Below, piece by piece: positions 15,664-24,326 of a stretch of 26,125 nucleotides of DNA. Source of the stretch: an uncultured Lachnospiraceae bacterium (GTDB taxonomy: Bacteria; Bacillota; Clostridia; Lachnospirales; Lachnospiraceae); the NCBI GenBank assembly GCA_910586615.1, contig CAJUJP010000020.1, positions 40,836-66,960 on the forward strand, read 5' to 3'. Each line of letters opens with the position of its first letter. Position 1 is the stretch's first letter. The notes under the pieces were generated by a model. The model saw nothing but the letters and a program-made list of their open reading frames with translations. It was not told where the DNA came from and did not search any database. The position numbers and the translations under genes are program-made.

Positions 15664-16242
15664 CTATTCATACAAACTATGAATCAAATGGTCAACCATA
15701 AAATCAAAAGTTTCCAGGTGATTGTGTGGAACAATATCCTTATTTTTGATATTCATAATTAAAGAGTAAATAACTGACATCGCCAAATCCGTATCAACCT
15801 TAAATTTCAAATACGGCTGGCTTAAAAAAAGCTGTTGGCTCATCTGATTGGATTCCTCTATTTTTTTTGCCTGCTCCTCTGATAACTTGTTTATCAAAAT
15901 TGTAAAATCTGTACCATTCGAATTGTACAAAAAATTGTTTTTATCATATTCCCGATAAATGAGTTTTAAGGCTTCAGCAACGCCATACTTATCCTGGTGT
16001 TTTTCGATTATCTCAGATGCCGCGTTGCAGATTTGTTCTTGCATGGAACACAAGACTTCACAAAAGAGAGCTTCTTTGGATTCAAAGAAAAGATAAAACG
16101 CCCCTTTTGAGATTCCTGCCTGTTTGCAAAGGTCATCGACACTTGTTTTCTTATAACCATACTGTGTCCAGCTCTGCTTACAGGCTTCCTGCAAACTTCT
16201 TTTGATGTTTTCTTTTTCTCGTTCTGTAAAACTTCTTGCCAT
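15664..16242 (-). CDS. TetR-family transcriptional regulator
   Basis: A 192-residue repressor-type protein. The N-terminal TetR helix-turn-helix spans about residues 10-55 (YGYKKTSVDDLCKQAGISKG then AFYLFFESKEALF). The helical ligand-binding and dimerisation domain that follows is not conserved enough to name an inducer. AAAGGAG precedes the ATG. It has a clear promoter and an operator-like dyad just upstream, fitting autorepression. The DUF4180 gene and the C-S lyase remnant lie downstream on the same strand and are the likely regulated genes. Confidence 0.9.
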   Translation of the reverse strand: MARSFTEREKENIKRSLQEACKQSWTQYGYKKTSVDDLCKQAGISKGAFYLFFESKEALFCEVLCSMQEQICNAASEIIEKHQDKYGVAEALKLIYREYDKNNFLYNSNGTDFTILINKLSEEQAKKIEESNQMSQQLFLSQPYLKFKVDTDLAMSVIYSLIMNIKNKDIVPHNHLETFDFMVDHLIHSLYE

Positions 16243-16258
16243 ATAGTTTTCTCCTTTT

Positions 16259-16284
16259 ATGACTCAAAATACTATATCGGTCAT
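16259..16284. promoter_or_regulatory. Candidate TetR operator
   Basis: Inverted repeat ATGAC / GTCAT with a 16-bp AT-rich spacer, lying between the -10 box and the ribosome binding site of the TetR gene, where autorepressor sites usually sit. Confidence 0.4.
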
Positions 16285-16288
16285 AAAC

Positions 16289-16317
16289 ACAATACACTCT
16301 ATTCCGGTAAACGTCAA
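16289..16317 (-). promoter_or_regulatory. Promoter for the TetR gene
   Basis: On the minus strand: TTGACG (16312-16317), exactly 17 bp, TATTGT (16289-16294). The start of transcription would fall inside the ATGAC/GTCAT dyad. Confidence 0.6.
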
Positions 16318-16430
16318 GAAATATTTTTAAACTACGCTATCGCATGATCTGGGCAAACTCCTGAATCATTTCGTTTTCACATCCGGCATCTTCCCGATTC
16401 TGTATAACAGATTCCCTGTTTCCTATACCA

Positions 16431-16469
16431 TAAAAATGCAGTCCCGCAGAAAAACTGCGCGGACTGCAT
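16431..16469 (-). terminator. Terminator of the AmmeMemoRadiSam operon
   Basis: A 14-pair stem with one bulged base (16436-16449 with 16455-16469) and an AAAAA/TTTTT loop, followed on the minus strand by TTTTTA. It lies 35 bp after the radical SAM gene stop codon. Confidence 0.85.
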
Positions 16470-16503
16470 ATGCCATCAAATTGTCCCCCACGACCTAATG
16501 AAT

Positions 16504-17340
16504 TCATACATTCCCTACATACACCTTTTCCAGATACCGCTCCGCGATTCCTGCAAGGCGGTACAACTGCCCCACATCTGTAGCTTCCCTGTCCCTCATA
16601 CGATGTCGCGGGAAAAAGCGGGTGATATGAAGCGGGATCGTCGGTCGTAAACCGGCAATCCACTTCGCCTGTGCTTCCATATCCTCAGGGAAATGGTTCT
16701 CCCCCGGCACGATCAGCGTCGTCAGTTCCACATGGCAGCTTTCCTGCGCTCTCGCAATAAAAGCCTTAACCGTCTCCAGATCCCCGCCAAGCTTCCGATA
16801 ATACGTCTCACGAAATCCTTTCAGGTCAATGTTCATGGCATCGATGAAGGGCAGCAGCTCCTCAAGCACCTCCCGCGAGGCAGTACCATTCGTCACGAGA
16901 ACATTCAGCATGCCGTATTCCCGCACCAGCCTGGCTGTATCACGAACAAACTCCCAGCCGACTAAAGGTTCATTATAGGTGTAGGCTACGCCGATGTTCC
17001 CCGCCTTTTTCTGTTCCTTCCACATCAGCGCCAGGTTCGCAAGCTGCCCGGGCGAGATATACTCTGCAGCAAGTTCCTTTCCGTCCGTCATGGAAATCTC
17101 ATGGTTCTGGCAAAAGGAGCAGCGGAGGTTGCAGCCAAAGCTGCCCACAGACAGGATCATGCTTCCCGGATGAAAATCATGGAGCGGCTTCTTTTCAACA
17201 GGGTCCAGCGCCAGAGAGGTGATTCGTCCGTAATTCTCGCAGACGATCTCCCCGCCCTTATTTTTTCTCGCTCTGCACAACCCTGTCTGTCCCGGCTCCA
17301 GCGCACAGCGATGCATACATACCCGGCAAATTGTTTTCAT
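16504..17340 (-). CDS. AmmeMemoRadiSam system radical SAM enzyme
   Basis: A 278-residue radical SAM protein of the PflA-like AmmeMemoRadiSam group. The 4Fe-4S motif CNLRCSFC lies at about residues 70-77. It is preceded by a second Cys cluster near the N-terminus (Cys 5, 8, 12, 22) that probably binds another metal. GVAYTYNEPLVGWEF and DAMNIDLKGF are conserved core segments. A TTG at 17364 would overlap the upstream stop, but AGGAG lies ten bases before the ATG at 17340, which is chosen (a GTG three bases earlier is also possible). It lies 20 bp after the Memo-AMMECR1 gene. The reaction catalysed by this system is not established. Confidence 0.92.
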   Translation of the reverse strand: MKTICRVCMHRCALEPGQTGLCRARKNKGGEIVCENYGRITSLALDPVEKKPLHDFHPGSMILSVGSFGCNLRCSFCQNHEISMTDGKELAAEYISPGQLANLALMWKEQKKAGNIGVAYTYNEPLVGWEFVRDTARLVREYGMLNVLVTNGTASREVLEELLPFIDAMNIDLKGFRETYYRKLGGDLETVKAFIARAQESCHVELTTLIVPGENHFPEDMEAQAKWIAGLRPTIPLHITRFFPRHRMRDREATDVGQLYRLAGIAERYLEKVYVGNV

Positions 17341-17360
17341 CACAACTAAACTCCTGTTTC

Positions 17361-18746
17361 TCAATGATGCCGTATCACTTCAAACCGTTCCAGTTCCACG
17401 CTCTCATGCTCTTTGATCCCCGCCTTCTGCTTTGCTATGGCGACCTGCTGTTCTATTGTATCCACGCCTTCCAGATTCGGCAGCAGCAGTCCACGCCTCC
17501 TGCCTCTTGTCACGATGACGCCGTACCGGGTCACATCCAACTCCTCCGGTGAAGAAATCCTCTCCGTCTCCCCCAGCACGTCAACGCTGATCGTCAGGCG
17601 CTCCACTTCCCAGTCTTCCACAGGATCGAATCTGGGATCCGCTGAACAAGCACTGACGGCATTATGCATGATCTCCTCCGCAAGAGATCCCCTGACCGCC
17701 TGGATGGTTCCGATACAGCCTCTGAGCCTTCCATCCTCTTTCAGAGACACAAACGCGCCCGCCCTGTTTTGATACAGTTCTTCCGGCAGTCCTTGCGGCA
17801 TCTTCGGAAGCGTTCCCGTCTTTACAAACGCCTCTATGGTATACCTTGCCAGCCTGGCATACGGATCTTCCCGTTCCCGTCTGGCAAGCAGCACCTGCCG
17901 CTTCTTCTCCTCATACTGCTCCAGAAAATTCCGTGTCTCATCATAACCGGTTGGCCGATAGGTACAGACGCCATATCCCACTCCGAAAGGTCCCTCATAG
18001 GAAAGCCGCTCCACCTCCACGCCGGTCCGGTCAAACGCGCCCGCCAGAATGGTAAAAGAGCGATGCCCGCACTCCGCAGCCTTCTCACAGAAATCTTCCG
18101 AAAATTCCAGCAGTTCCCCAAAAGCGGCCCTACCCATCACATCCATGACCCTTGCGTCGTAGGCAGGTCCCTCCTCCTGATAGCCGTAGGGCCCGTCCTC
18201 CTTCAACTTGTGGGATAAGTCGCCGCTGGCAACCACCACCGTATTCCGCCCAAGAGTCTGCGCCGCCGCCTGGATACACTGCCCCAGCCGGTAGTGGGCC
18301 GCCAGGGGAAATCCCGACAGGCCGATTCTTACCAGACGGTATTCCTTCCATAATTGATTGACAAAATACAGGGGCACCATAGTGCCGTGATCAAGCTTCC
18401 TCTCCCGCTCTCCCAGTGTCCCCGCCTCTAAGCCGGCCTCCGCCGCGGCATCGCACAGCACGCGTACAAATTCTGTGTCATAGGAAACCTCCATGGATGT
18501 CCGTGCGGCGCGAAACTGCCCGAAATCACCCCTTGTGCCCTGCCCGGGCGATATATGGAAATAGTCCGCATACATGATCTGATGCGGGGAAAGGAGCACG
18601 ATCGTCTCCGGCTGCAGACTGCTGATCATCTGCGCCGCCTTCCTGTATGCATCGATCGTCTTCTGAATTTTCTTTTCCTCACCGCCTCCCACTTCCGGTA
18701 TGATAAGCGGCGGGTGCGGTACCATGAATCCTGCTGAAATTCCCAT
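17361..18746 (-). CDS. AmmeMemoRadiSam fusion: Memo plus AMMECR1
   Basis: A 461-residue fusion of two conserved domains. Residues 1-265 are Memo, a dioxygenase-like fold, with metal-ligand candidates His 11, His 120 in LDHGTMVPL and His 179 in ASGDLSHKL. Residues about 290-461 are AMMECR1, marked by LRGCIGTI (341-348) and DPRFDPV. Together with the downstream radical SAM gene this is the complete three-component set. The start at 18746 is supported by GAGG six bases upstream; a longer frame from 18812 lacks a ribosome binding site. Memo proteins are related to extradiol dioxygenases, but the substrate in bacteria is unknown. Confidence 0.93.
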   Translation of the reverse strand: MGISAGFMVPHPPLIIPEVGGGEEKKIQKTIDAYRKAAQMISSLQPETIVLLSPHQIMYADYFHISPGQGTRGDFGQFRAARTSMEVSYDTEFVRVLCDAAAEAGLEAGTLGERERKLDHGTMVPLYFVNQLWKEYRLVRIGLSGFPLAAHYRLGQCIQAAAQTLGRNTVVVASGDLSHKLKEDGPYGYQEEGPAYDARVMDVMGRAAFGELLEFSEDFCEKAAECGHRSFTILAGAFDRTGVEVERLSYEGPFGVGYGVCTYRPTGYDETRNFLEQYEEKKRQVLLARREREDPYARLARYTIEAFVKTGTLPKMPQGLPEELYQNRAGAFVSLKEDGRLRGCIGTIQAVRGSLAEEIMHNAVSACSADPRFDPVEDWEVERLTISVDVLGETERISSPEELDVTRYGVIVTRGRRRGLLLPNLEGVDTIEQQVAIAKQKAGIKEHESVELERFEVIRHH

Positions 18747-18859
18747 GATAATCCTCTTTCCGGAGCAATTATGCGGATTCCTCCTGTCTGCGTTGAACAT
18801 TATTCCTTGCAATTCCCGGCATTTGCATAACTGTCTGCCCCTTCTGCAAATATAAATTA

Positions 18860-19273
18860 CTATTTCCGGTTCGGCTTTCTTTTAATAGCCAGCAATTTCA
18901 TATAATCATCAAATTCAGCAGTATTGACCGGTTCAAACATTACCCATTTTCCGTCATGATAGGTTTTTGCTTCATCATACTGCCTGCAAACGGCTGCTGA
19001 AAGAGTCCCCCTTATATCTTCAAATTTTATTCTTTCATCTTTCCCGAAAATAATCATAAAACCAATGCAGTTGCTTTTTGCATACAGGCAGCAAAGTGTT
19101 TTACCACCTCTGCGATATTTATACTCGTAAGTCCAGTTCTTACCACCGGTATTCCATAATTGTTCCATTTCGTATTTTTCATCAATAGTCAGACATAACG
19201 CCTGCCAGACTTCAAACAAAGGTTGACCAAGCAGTTCCGTCATAGCAGATTGAGATGGAATATTTTCAAGCAT
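18860..19273 (-). CDS. DUF3788 protein
   Basis: A 137-residue cytoplasmic protein of full family length. The recognisable core includes WTYEYKYRRGGKTLCCLY, NCIGFMIIFGKDERIKFE, a TYHDGKWVMFE segment and the C-terminal KRKPNR. No enzymatic function is known. GGAGG precedes the ATG, and a strong extended -10 promoter lies upstream. It appears to be a single-gene unit. Confidence 0.88.
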   Translation of the reverse strand: MLENIPSQSAMTELLGQPLFEVWQALCLTIDEKYEMEQLWNTGGKNWTYEYKYRRGGKTLCCLYAKSNCIGFMIIFGKDERIKFEDIRGTLSAAVCRQYDEAKTYHDGKWVMFEPVNTAEFDDYMKLLAIKRKPNRK

Positions 19274-19308
19274 AGAATCCCTCCGTATATTCTAAATATA
19301 TTGCTCTA

Positions 19309-19317
19309 AGTATAGCA
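19309..19317 (-). promoter_or_regulatory. Extended -10 promoter for the DUF3788 gene
   Basis: TGCTATACT on the minus strand, with a poor -35 box. It lies about 36 bases before the start codon. Confidence 0.55.
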
Positions 19318-19341
19318 CACCATCATATCGTTTTCCATAAA

Positions 19342-19370
19342 AGCACGGGACAAGTTGCTGCGGTCCCGCT
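19342..19370. other. Small GC-rich hairpin
   Basis: CGGGAC (19346-19351) pairs with GTCCCG (19363-19368) around an 11-base loop, between the TfoX-type gene and the DUF3788 promoter. On the minus strand a CTTTT run follows shortly, so it may be the terminator of the TfoX-type gene. Confidence 0.4.
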
Positions 19371-19416
19371 TAACGCTGCGAACCTCCACATTGCCATCTT
19401 TTCCTTATCTGCGTTA

Positions 19417-19674
19417 CTACTTTTTTAGAAAATCACTAAACTCTTTTAATTCCTTTTTCGTATCCTCTGAAAGACTGTTAAATTCTATATCATGGATTGC
19501 TCCCTCTAATGCATATAAATGCACCAGACACACACCCGGATATTTCTGCTTTAGCTTAAGAAATGCCTCTTTTGCACCTGTCTCAATAAGTTGCTCAGAC
19601 GATTCTATACCAACGGATCTTAGCTTTTTGTCCATTTCTATACCAATATTCATCATTGATGTTAATTCCGGCAT
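19417..19674 (-). CDS. Stand-alone TfoX C-terminal domain protein
   Basis: An 85-residue protein consisting of the TfoX/Sxy C-terminal helix-hairpin-helix-like domain: GIEMDKKLRSVGIESSEQL, GAKEAFLKLK and CLVHLYALEGAIHDIEFNSL. The N-terminal TfoX domain is not present; such short forms are common in Firmicutes and their role is unknown. GGAG lies six bases before the ATG at 19674, preferred over a TTG at 19686. Confidence 0.87.
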   Translation of the reverse strand: MPELTSMMNIGIEMDKKLRSVGIESSEQLIETGAKEAFLKLKQKYPGVCLVHLYALEGAIHDIEFNSLSEDTKKELKEFSDFLKK

Positions 19675-20024
19675 ATTGATCTCCAACTTTCCATAATTTG
19701 CTTATCGCTTCAAATTCCTGATTTATGGTCTTGATTATACCACTTTTGGACTCTATGCACCACTATAAGACAAGGGCGCAGCAACCACTGCGACACACAT
19801 TTCCTGTCGCTTCAACTGCCCCTCACCCCCTCCCGGCAATCCGGCCCGGGTTGATTCCCCAAATATGGGCAAACTGACAGATGAGTGCAATAAAGAAAAA
19901 AGTAACTTGCTGTAACATTTCACGGACATTTCTCTGTTAAACTAATTGCAGAACAATAAAGACTTGCAGACTGCATTGTACGGACTGAGGATGGCAGGAT
20001 TGCAGGATAAGGAGGCGGCAGGCT
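19675..20024. other. Intergenic region upstream of the ABC permease
   Basis: About 350 bp between two divergent genes. It holds a GC-rich inverted stretch near 19833-19851 (CCCGG...CCGGG), no convincing promoter and no ABC ATPase sequence. A 31-codon frame (19941-20036 region, ending TGA) shows protein-like composition (DLQTALYGLRMAGLQDKEAA) but has no ribosome binding site and may be a coding remnant. Confidence 0.4.
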
Positions 20025-22427
20025 ATGATCTGGCCATTTGAAAACAATACGAATGCGATTACCCGTAAAATCGCTTTTTCTAAGTTAAAGCATGATAAGC
20101 TTAAAAAGAGAATTTCCATCTTTGCAATTGCATTAGCGACTATGCTGATGTCTGCCGTGTTGTTTCTGGTATCAGGGATTGCGGCCGTAAACAGGAATGG
20201 TGGAAATAGTATCACGGGTTCCTACCATGCACTGATTTCGGGCGTTGACCAGAAAGAATTTGATAAGATCCGGAGCCAGGAACAAGTATTATTAACCGGG
20301 CTTACTGCCTCGTTAGGAAGCAGCAAAGCCGGAAACAGCCGTCTGAATATTTCTTATGCCAATTCAGATGCTCTGATCCTGAATGGGTTGTCTGTAAAAG
20401 AGGGCAAGATGCCTGAATCAGAAAATGAAATACTGATCGAAAAAGAGTATCTGCTTCACTCAGGGTCAGATGCCGGAATCGGGGATACCATTTCAATTTT
20501 TATGCCGGATACCCAGGAGGAAACAGCATTTACGATTTCCGGATATCTGGAAACAGCGGCTGCCGGTATTGACAGAACTTTGTATGCTGCTATTGTCTCC
20601 GAACAATATTTCAAGGGACAAAACGGATGGACGAAATATGCACCATCGGCTTTGATCAAAGTTAATACCGGTGCAGCCGCCTCCAAGGCAGAGATAGAAC
20701 AACTGATTGCGGAAATCATGAAAAATGCAGGAATCGAAAGAACACCGTCCATGAATGAGGCGTATATCAATCTTTCAAAACCGTCCGTTCTCCTGGTTGG
20801 TACGGCAATTGCCGGTTTGGCGATTATTATAGCAGCCGGCGTACTGGTAATATACTGTATCTTTTATATCGCAATTATTCATTCAATCAAAGAGTATGGC
20901 CAGCTGCAGACAATTGGCATGACAGGCAGACAAGTGAAAAAGCTTGTGTTTTATGAGGGATTTTCATTATCCGTTATATCTATTCCTGTTGGTCTTGTGG
21001 CAGGAACCCTATTATCCTGGTTATTAGTGCCGCAAGGATTTCAGTTTACCAGCCTGTTATGGATATGGCCTTTCGTTGCAGTCCTGATCTATATAACTGT
21101 GCGGCTTTCCATAAGAAAACCTGCAATGATTGCGGCAGCAGTTTCACCTGTAGATGCCTGCCGTTATTCGGGTTCACAGACAGGAAAAGAGAAACCGGTA
21201 TTTCATCCTGAGAGAATCTCGCCTGTTATGCTTGCAAAAAAGAACATATCAAACAACCGGAAAAAGAACGCGCTAACGATCACATCGTTGCTGCTTACGG
21301 GTATCCTGCTGCTTGGATTATCATCGGTTCTTTCTTCCATTCGTGCAGAAGATATGTCCTTGTCCGGTTTTCCACGCGGACAGTTTATTATCAATATCAG
21401 TGATGAAGAATTGCGGAACAATTCATTGGAACAGATCCAAACTGCGAATCCGTTTACAAGCGACTTGAAAAACGCATTATCCAGCATTACAGGTATAGAA
21501 GATATCACTGAATACCATTACCTTCCGGTATCTGCTGAACTTAAAGCAGCAGAATCCGATATGGCTGTTGTCAGCTTCGGCCGCGAAGATATGGACTTGA
21601 TACAAGCCTGCACGACAGATGGAAACATTCCGGATTATGATACATTAACCGCAAATAACCAGATTATCATCGGCAGGCCTGACGATCTGGAAAAAGATCT
21701 GCATATTCAGGCAAAGATCGGACAGGCCATTACCCTTAAGGTTTTTGATGGAAATGCCAGCTATAACATGAACTTTGAAGTGGGCGCTGTACTCGATCAA
21801 AATAAAATCGGTAATAACGGAGATAAAATTGATATGTTGATGCTGCCACTAGATACGATGAACAGCCTTGCATCATGTGACACAACCTGCCAATATGCAG
21901 TCCGGGTTTCAGAGGATTCAGAGGAACAGGCGGAAGGGGAAATAGAACAAATACTGCAAAGTATCCCGGAGCTTAATATGACATCTCTTTCTGCGGCTAT
22001 TGCGCAAAATGAAAATTTCATACAAGGAATGAAAATGGTACTGATGGCATCGGTTGCTTTTATCGGGTGCTTTGCCGTTATGAATCTGGTAAACACAGTT
22101 CTGACAGGTATCATAACCCGACAGAAGGAATTTGCCCTTATGCGTTCTGTGGGAATGTCCCAAAAGCAGCTTTCCGCTATGGTACGCTATGAAAGTCTGA
22201 TTACAGTCACAATAGGATTACTCCTTTCTTTGATCATAGGCGGAACGATGGGAAGTATTCTTTGTTTCTTTTTGAAAAAGGGACTGATGTCTTATCTGAC
22301 TTATCAATTTCCGATTGGAATTGCTGTAATATATTGTGTATGTGTGATCTTATGTACGCTTGTGGTCACATGGGCCGCATTGAGATATCAAAACAAAGCA
22401 TCTCTGATGGAACAGCTGCGCAAATAA
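20025..22427 (+). CDS. ABC transporter permease with two FtsX domains
   Basis: An 800-residue membrane protein of the MacB/BceB-like type. A first helix at about residues 29-51 (FAIALATMLMSAVLFLVSGI) is followed by an extracytoplasmic region and a first FtsX core at about 260-370 (EYGQLQTIGMTGRQVKKLVF). After a linker and another single helix (about 412-432) comes a second large external region. A final FtsX core occupies about 675-795 (ITRQKEFALMRSVGMSQKQL and following helices). AAGGAGG lies nine bases before the ATG. Such proteins normally sit next to an ATPase gene and often a two-component system, exporting or sensing antimicrobial peptides; here neither neighbour is seen. The substrate is unknown. 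Confidence 0.88.
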   Translation: MIWPFENNTNAITRKIAFSKLKHDKLKKRISIFAIALATMLMSAVLFLVSGIAAVNRNGGNSITGSYHALISGVDQKEFDKIRSQEQVLLTGLTASLGSSKAGNSRLNISYANSDALILNGLSVKEGKMPESENEILIEKEYLLHSGSDAGIGDTISIFMPDTQEETAFTISGYLETAAAGIDRTLYAAIVSEQYFKGQNGWTKYAPSALIKVNTGAAASKAEIEQLIAEIMKNAGIERTPSMNEAYINLSKPSVLLVGTAIAGLAIIIAAGVLVIYCIFYIAIIHSIKEYGQLQTIGMTGRQVKKLVFYEGFSLSVISIPVGLVAGTLLSWLLVPQGFQFTSLLWIWPFVAVLIYITVRLSIRKPAMIAAAVSPVDACRYSGSQTGKEKPVFHPERISPVMLAKKNISNNRKKNALTITSLLLTGILLLGLSSVLSSIRAEDMSLSGFPRGQFIINISDEELRNNSLEQIQTANPFTSDLKNALSSITGIEDITEYHYLPVSAELKAAESDMAVVSFGREDMDLIQACTTDGNIPDYDTLTANNQIIIGRPDDLEKDLHIQAKIGQAITLKVFDGNASYNMNFEVGAVLDQNKIGNNGDKIDMLMLPLDTMNSLASCDTTCQYAVRVSEDSEEQAEGEIEQILQSIPELNMTSLSAAIAQNENFIQGMKMVLMASVAFIGCFAVMNLVNTVLTGIITRQKEFALMRSVGMSQKQLSAMVRYESLITVTIGLLLSLIIGGTMGSILCFFLKKGLMSYLTYQFPIGIAVIYCVCVILCTLVVTWAALRYQNKASLMEQLRK

Positions 22428-22429
22428 CT

Positions 22430-22657
22430 GTATCAATCAATTCGACAAAATGGAGTGATGACGAAAGAACCCATGCCTTTTGGTGTGCAAGTCTTTTGTC
22501 ATATTCCATGACACATAAATCTTTCCATGTTTTATTAGGGAAAAATGCAATGGGCGGACAGCAATATGCCGTTCAAATCACCGGCACAAAGGCGGTTCAA
22601 CTGAATATTTTCAGCGAGAACACTTTAGCGAAACATTGTTATGAAAAGATCGGCTAA
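22430..22657 (+). pseudogene. Fragment resembling the end of a GNAT acetyltransferase
   Basis: An open stretch directly after the permease stop, without its own start. Its last part, AVQLNIFSENTLAKHCYEKIG, matches the well-known GNAT pattern in which a beta strand is followed by N..A...YEK.GF, but it stops before the expected Phe. The preceding residues (TKWSDDERTHAFWC) do not look like the usual GNAT core, so sequences may have been joined by deletion. It meets the VOC gene tail to tail, the stop codons overlapping. Confidence 0.45.
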
Positions 22658-23040
22658 ATAGCGATCCACCAGCATACACCATACTTATCAATAACAGTGG
22701 CACAATATTTATTCCATGGTAACTCATGAATTGCTTCAATTACAACTCCACCATCACGCAAAACATCAAATGCTCTCTGAACACATTCTTCGGTTCCCAT
22801 CTCAAATACATTAAAAGTCATTGTTTCCCACTTCATTTTGTGAATAAAATCTATATCACAAGGATTTTTTGCTTCGCTTATTGCCAAAAAGCCTTCGCCA
22901 TTAACTGATAATTCACAATGTTCATAGGCAGTTTTGCTGCTATTTTTCATCTCAAGAGTTATTTCCGCTCCAAATGCTTTACAATATGTTTTTGCTGCCT
23001 CCATACTGTTTTTTACATAAACTTGAGTATAATTTTTCAT
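22654..23040 (-). CDS. VOC-superfamily protein (PhnB/glyoxalase-like)
   Basis: A 128-residue protein of the vicinal oxygen chelate fold: YVKNSMEAAKTYCKAFGAEI at the start, GEGFLAISEA in the middle and DKYGVCWWIAI at the end are typical of PhnB-like members. Metal-binding residues are not clear, so it may be a binding protein rather than an enzyme. AAAGGAG lies before the ATG at 23040; a longer frame to 23070 begins without one. Substrate unknown. Confidence 0.85.
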   Translation of the reverse strand: MKNYTQVYVKNSMEAAKTYCKAFGAEITLEMKNSSKTAYEHCELSVNGEGFLAISEAKNPCDIDFIHKMKWETMTFNVFEMGTEECVQRAFDVLRDGGVVIEAIHELPWNKYCATVIDKYGVCWWIAI

Positions 23041-23100
23041 AGATGTTGTCTCCTTTATTGTTGCTTTCAAATTCCGATTGTGCTATTCACAAAATAAATC

Positions 23101-23736
23101 CTATACTTCTTTTAAAGCAAGTTCAATGTAATCTCTTAATTTCTGTGTGAGCAAATCCCAATCATATTTTTGAACCGGAAAAATATTTTCTTCTTCCGAC
23201 ACACTTTGTACCGGTAATGATATTCCTGTATTCCATTCGGAATTATAAGAAACAGTTTTGCATTGAATCGTATCTAAAGCATTAGCGATTGTGTCATTTA
23301 CCATCGCTTTATAACTCTTTAATGCCCAGTCAGAAGCGCCGCCATGTGAAATAATTCCTGCCGGTATTCCATATACTTCTGACTTATACTCATTATCTTT
23401 CCACCAATGCAAAAAAGTAATTTCCTCCATTTTTTCTAGTATCATACTTAGTTTTGCCGGGATTGGAGCATAATGCGGCGATACAAAGAAAATGACATCT
23501 GATTCTATAACCTTTTCATAAATTGTATTAAAATCAGTATCATTAGAGCATCTTTTATTTTCAAAACATTTTCCGCAACCAATACACGGGTATAGACAGT
23601 AATCTCTTAAATCCACTATTTCACACATTATTTCCTGTTCTGATAAAATTTCAGTAATTTTAGAACAAAGAATTTGCGAAATACTATTTTCTTTGCTATG
23701 CAAAATATTTGAAGCTGATATACATAATGCTTTCAT
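23101..23736 (-). CDS. Flavodoxin-like NAD(P)H-dependent oxidoreductase
   Basis: A 211-residue protein of the NADPH-dependent FMN reductase group. The N-terminal strand and phosphate loop (LCISASNILHSKENSISQIL) bind FMN. A Cys cluster, CIGCGKCFENKRC, is like that of iron-sulfur flavoproteins, though the last spacing makes cluster binding uncertain. VIFFVSPHYAPIPAKLSMIL is the second flavin-contact segment. GGGGG precedes the ATG at 23736. The upstream in-frame ATG at 23802 has no ribosome binding site. Likely role: flavin-dependent electron transfer or reduction of a small acceptor; the partner is unknown. Confidence 0.85.
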   Translation of the reverse strand: MKALCISASNILHSKENSISQILCSKITEILSEQEIMCEIVDLRDYCLYPCIGCGKCFENKRCSNDTDFNTIYEKVIESDVIFFVSPHYAPIPAKLSMILEKMEEITFLHWWKDNEYKSEVYGIPAGIISHGGASDWALKSYKAMVNDTIANALDTIQCKTVSYNSEWNTGISLPVQSVSEEENIFPVQKYDWDLLTQKLRDYIELALKEV

Positions 23737-23802
23737 TGATCCCCCTACATTAATCTCCCTCATCAAATTTATAGAATTAATTATATCACGTCCATTCTCC
23801 AT

Positions 23803-24219
23803 TTACTATAAAAATGTAGGATATAGCAATCGCTTCGTCACATATTTTTTATCGTCACTACGTTTCATCAATCTTCCGCTTCGATATGTCCTGTTCGTCC
23901 GCAAGACTGAAACGCCGAGCCATTAAAAACCGTTCTCCGACAGTGTAAATGCCTTTGGGTGTCCGAACCCCGCAAGGTTGTTTTTAGTTTGCGCCACAGC
24001 CCTTGTATTTTCTTCCCCCTCTACTCTGCCGACCAGCAAAACACTTCCAGCGACTGTATCTCTGACAATTTAATCAACTGTAATTCTGTTTTTGTTGCTT
24101 CCATAATGCTATCCCGAATTGTAAAACTAACTTCCGCATGAAACAGAAAATTCTGCATGCCCTGTCTAAAGGAGGCATTTAAAATTTCGATTTTTGTGAA
24201 AAAATTTTCATACAAAGTA
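23803..24219. other. Non-coding stretch with possible mobile-element remnants
   Basis: About 420 bp without a convincing gene. A 21-codon minus-strand frame at 23858-23923 (MARRFSLADEQDISKRKIDE...) has GGAG upstream and could be the start of a lost gene. A 69-codon minus-strand frame at 24021-24230 has protein-like composition (FRQGMQNFLFHAEVSFTIRD) but begins with GTG inside the MerR operator and lacks a ribosome binding site. The composition suggests leftover pieces of an integrated element; nothing here is proven functional. Confidence 0.35.
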
Positions 24220-24250
24220 TTGACTTTCACGTAACGTGATACGGTATTCT
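24220..24250 (+). promoter_or_regulatory. MerR-type promoter with 19-bp spacer and dyad operator
   Basis: TTGACT (24220-24225) and TATTCT (24245-24250) are separated by 19 bp, the over-long spacing that MerR-family proteins correct by bending DNA. The spacer holds a perfect dyad, TCACGT-A-ACGTGA (24227-24239). It precedes the MerR pseudogene, so it was the autoregulated promoter of that gene. Confidence 0.8.
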
Positions 24251-24326
24251 TTTCTCATAGGAGCAGAATAGATATAAGCTGGCAATCTCTACCTTGCTTC
24301 TGCACAAATTTAAGGAGCTGATAAAA

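Noticed and set aside
16337..16663. Minus-strand ORF of 108 codons
   Set aside because: Its first half overlaps the radical SAM gene in another frame and the second half runs through the terminator.
17664..18218. Plus-strand ORF of 184 codons
   Set aside because: Antisense to the Memo-AMMECR1 gene.
19675..20024. A missing ATPase gene or its pseudogene before the FtsX permease
   Set aside because: Reading the frames shows no Walker A, signature or Walker B motif.
19937..20215. Minus-strand ORF of 92 codons
   Set aside because: Antisense to the start of the FtsX permease, without a ribosome binding site.
24021..24230. Minus-strand ORF of 69 codons as a real gene
   Set aside because: GTG start inside the MerR dyad and no Shine-Dalgarno; kept only as a possible remnant.
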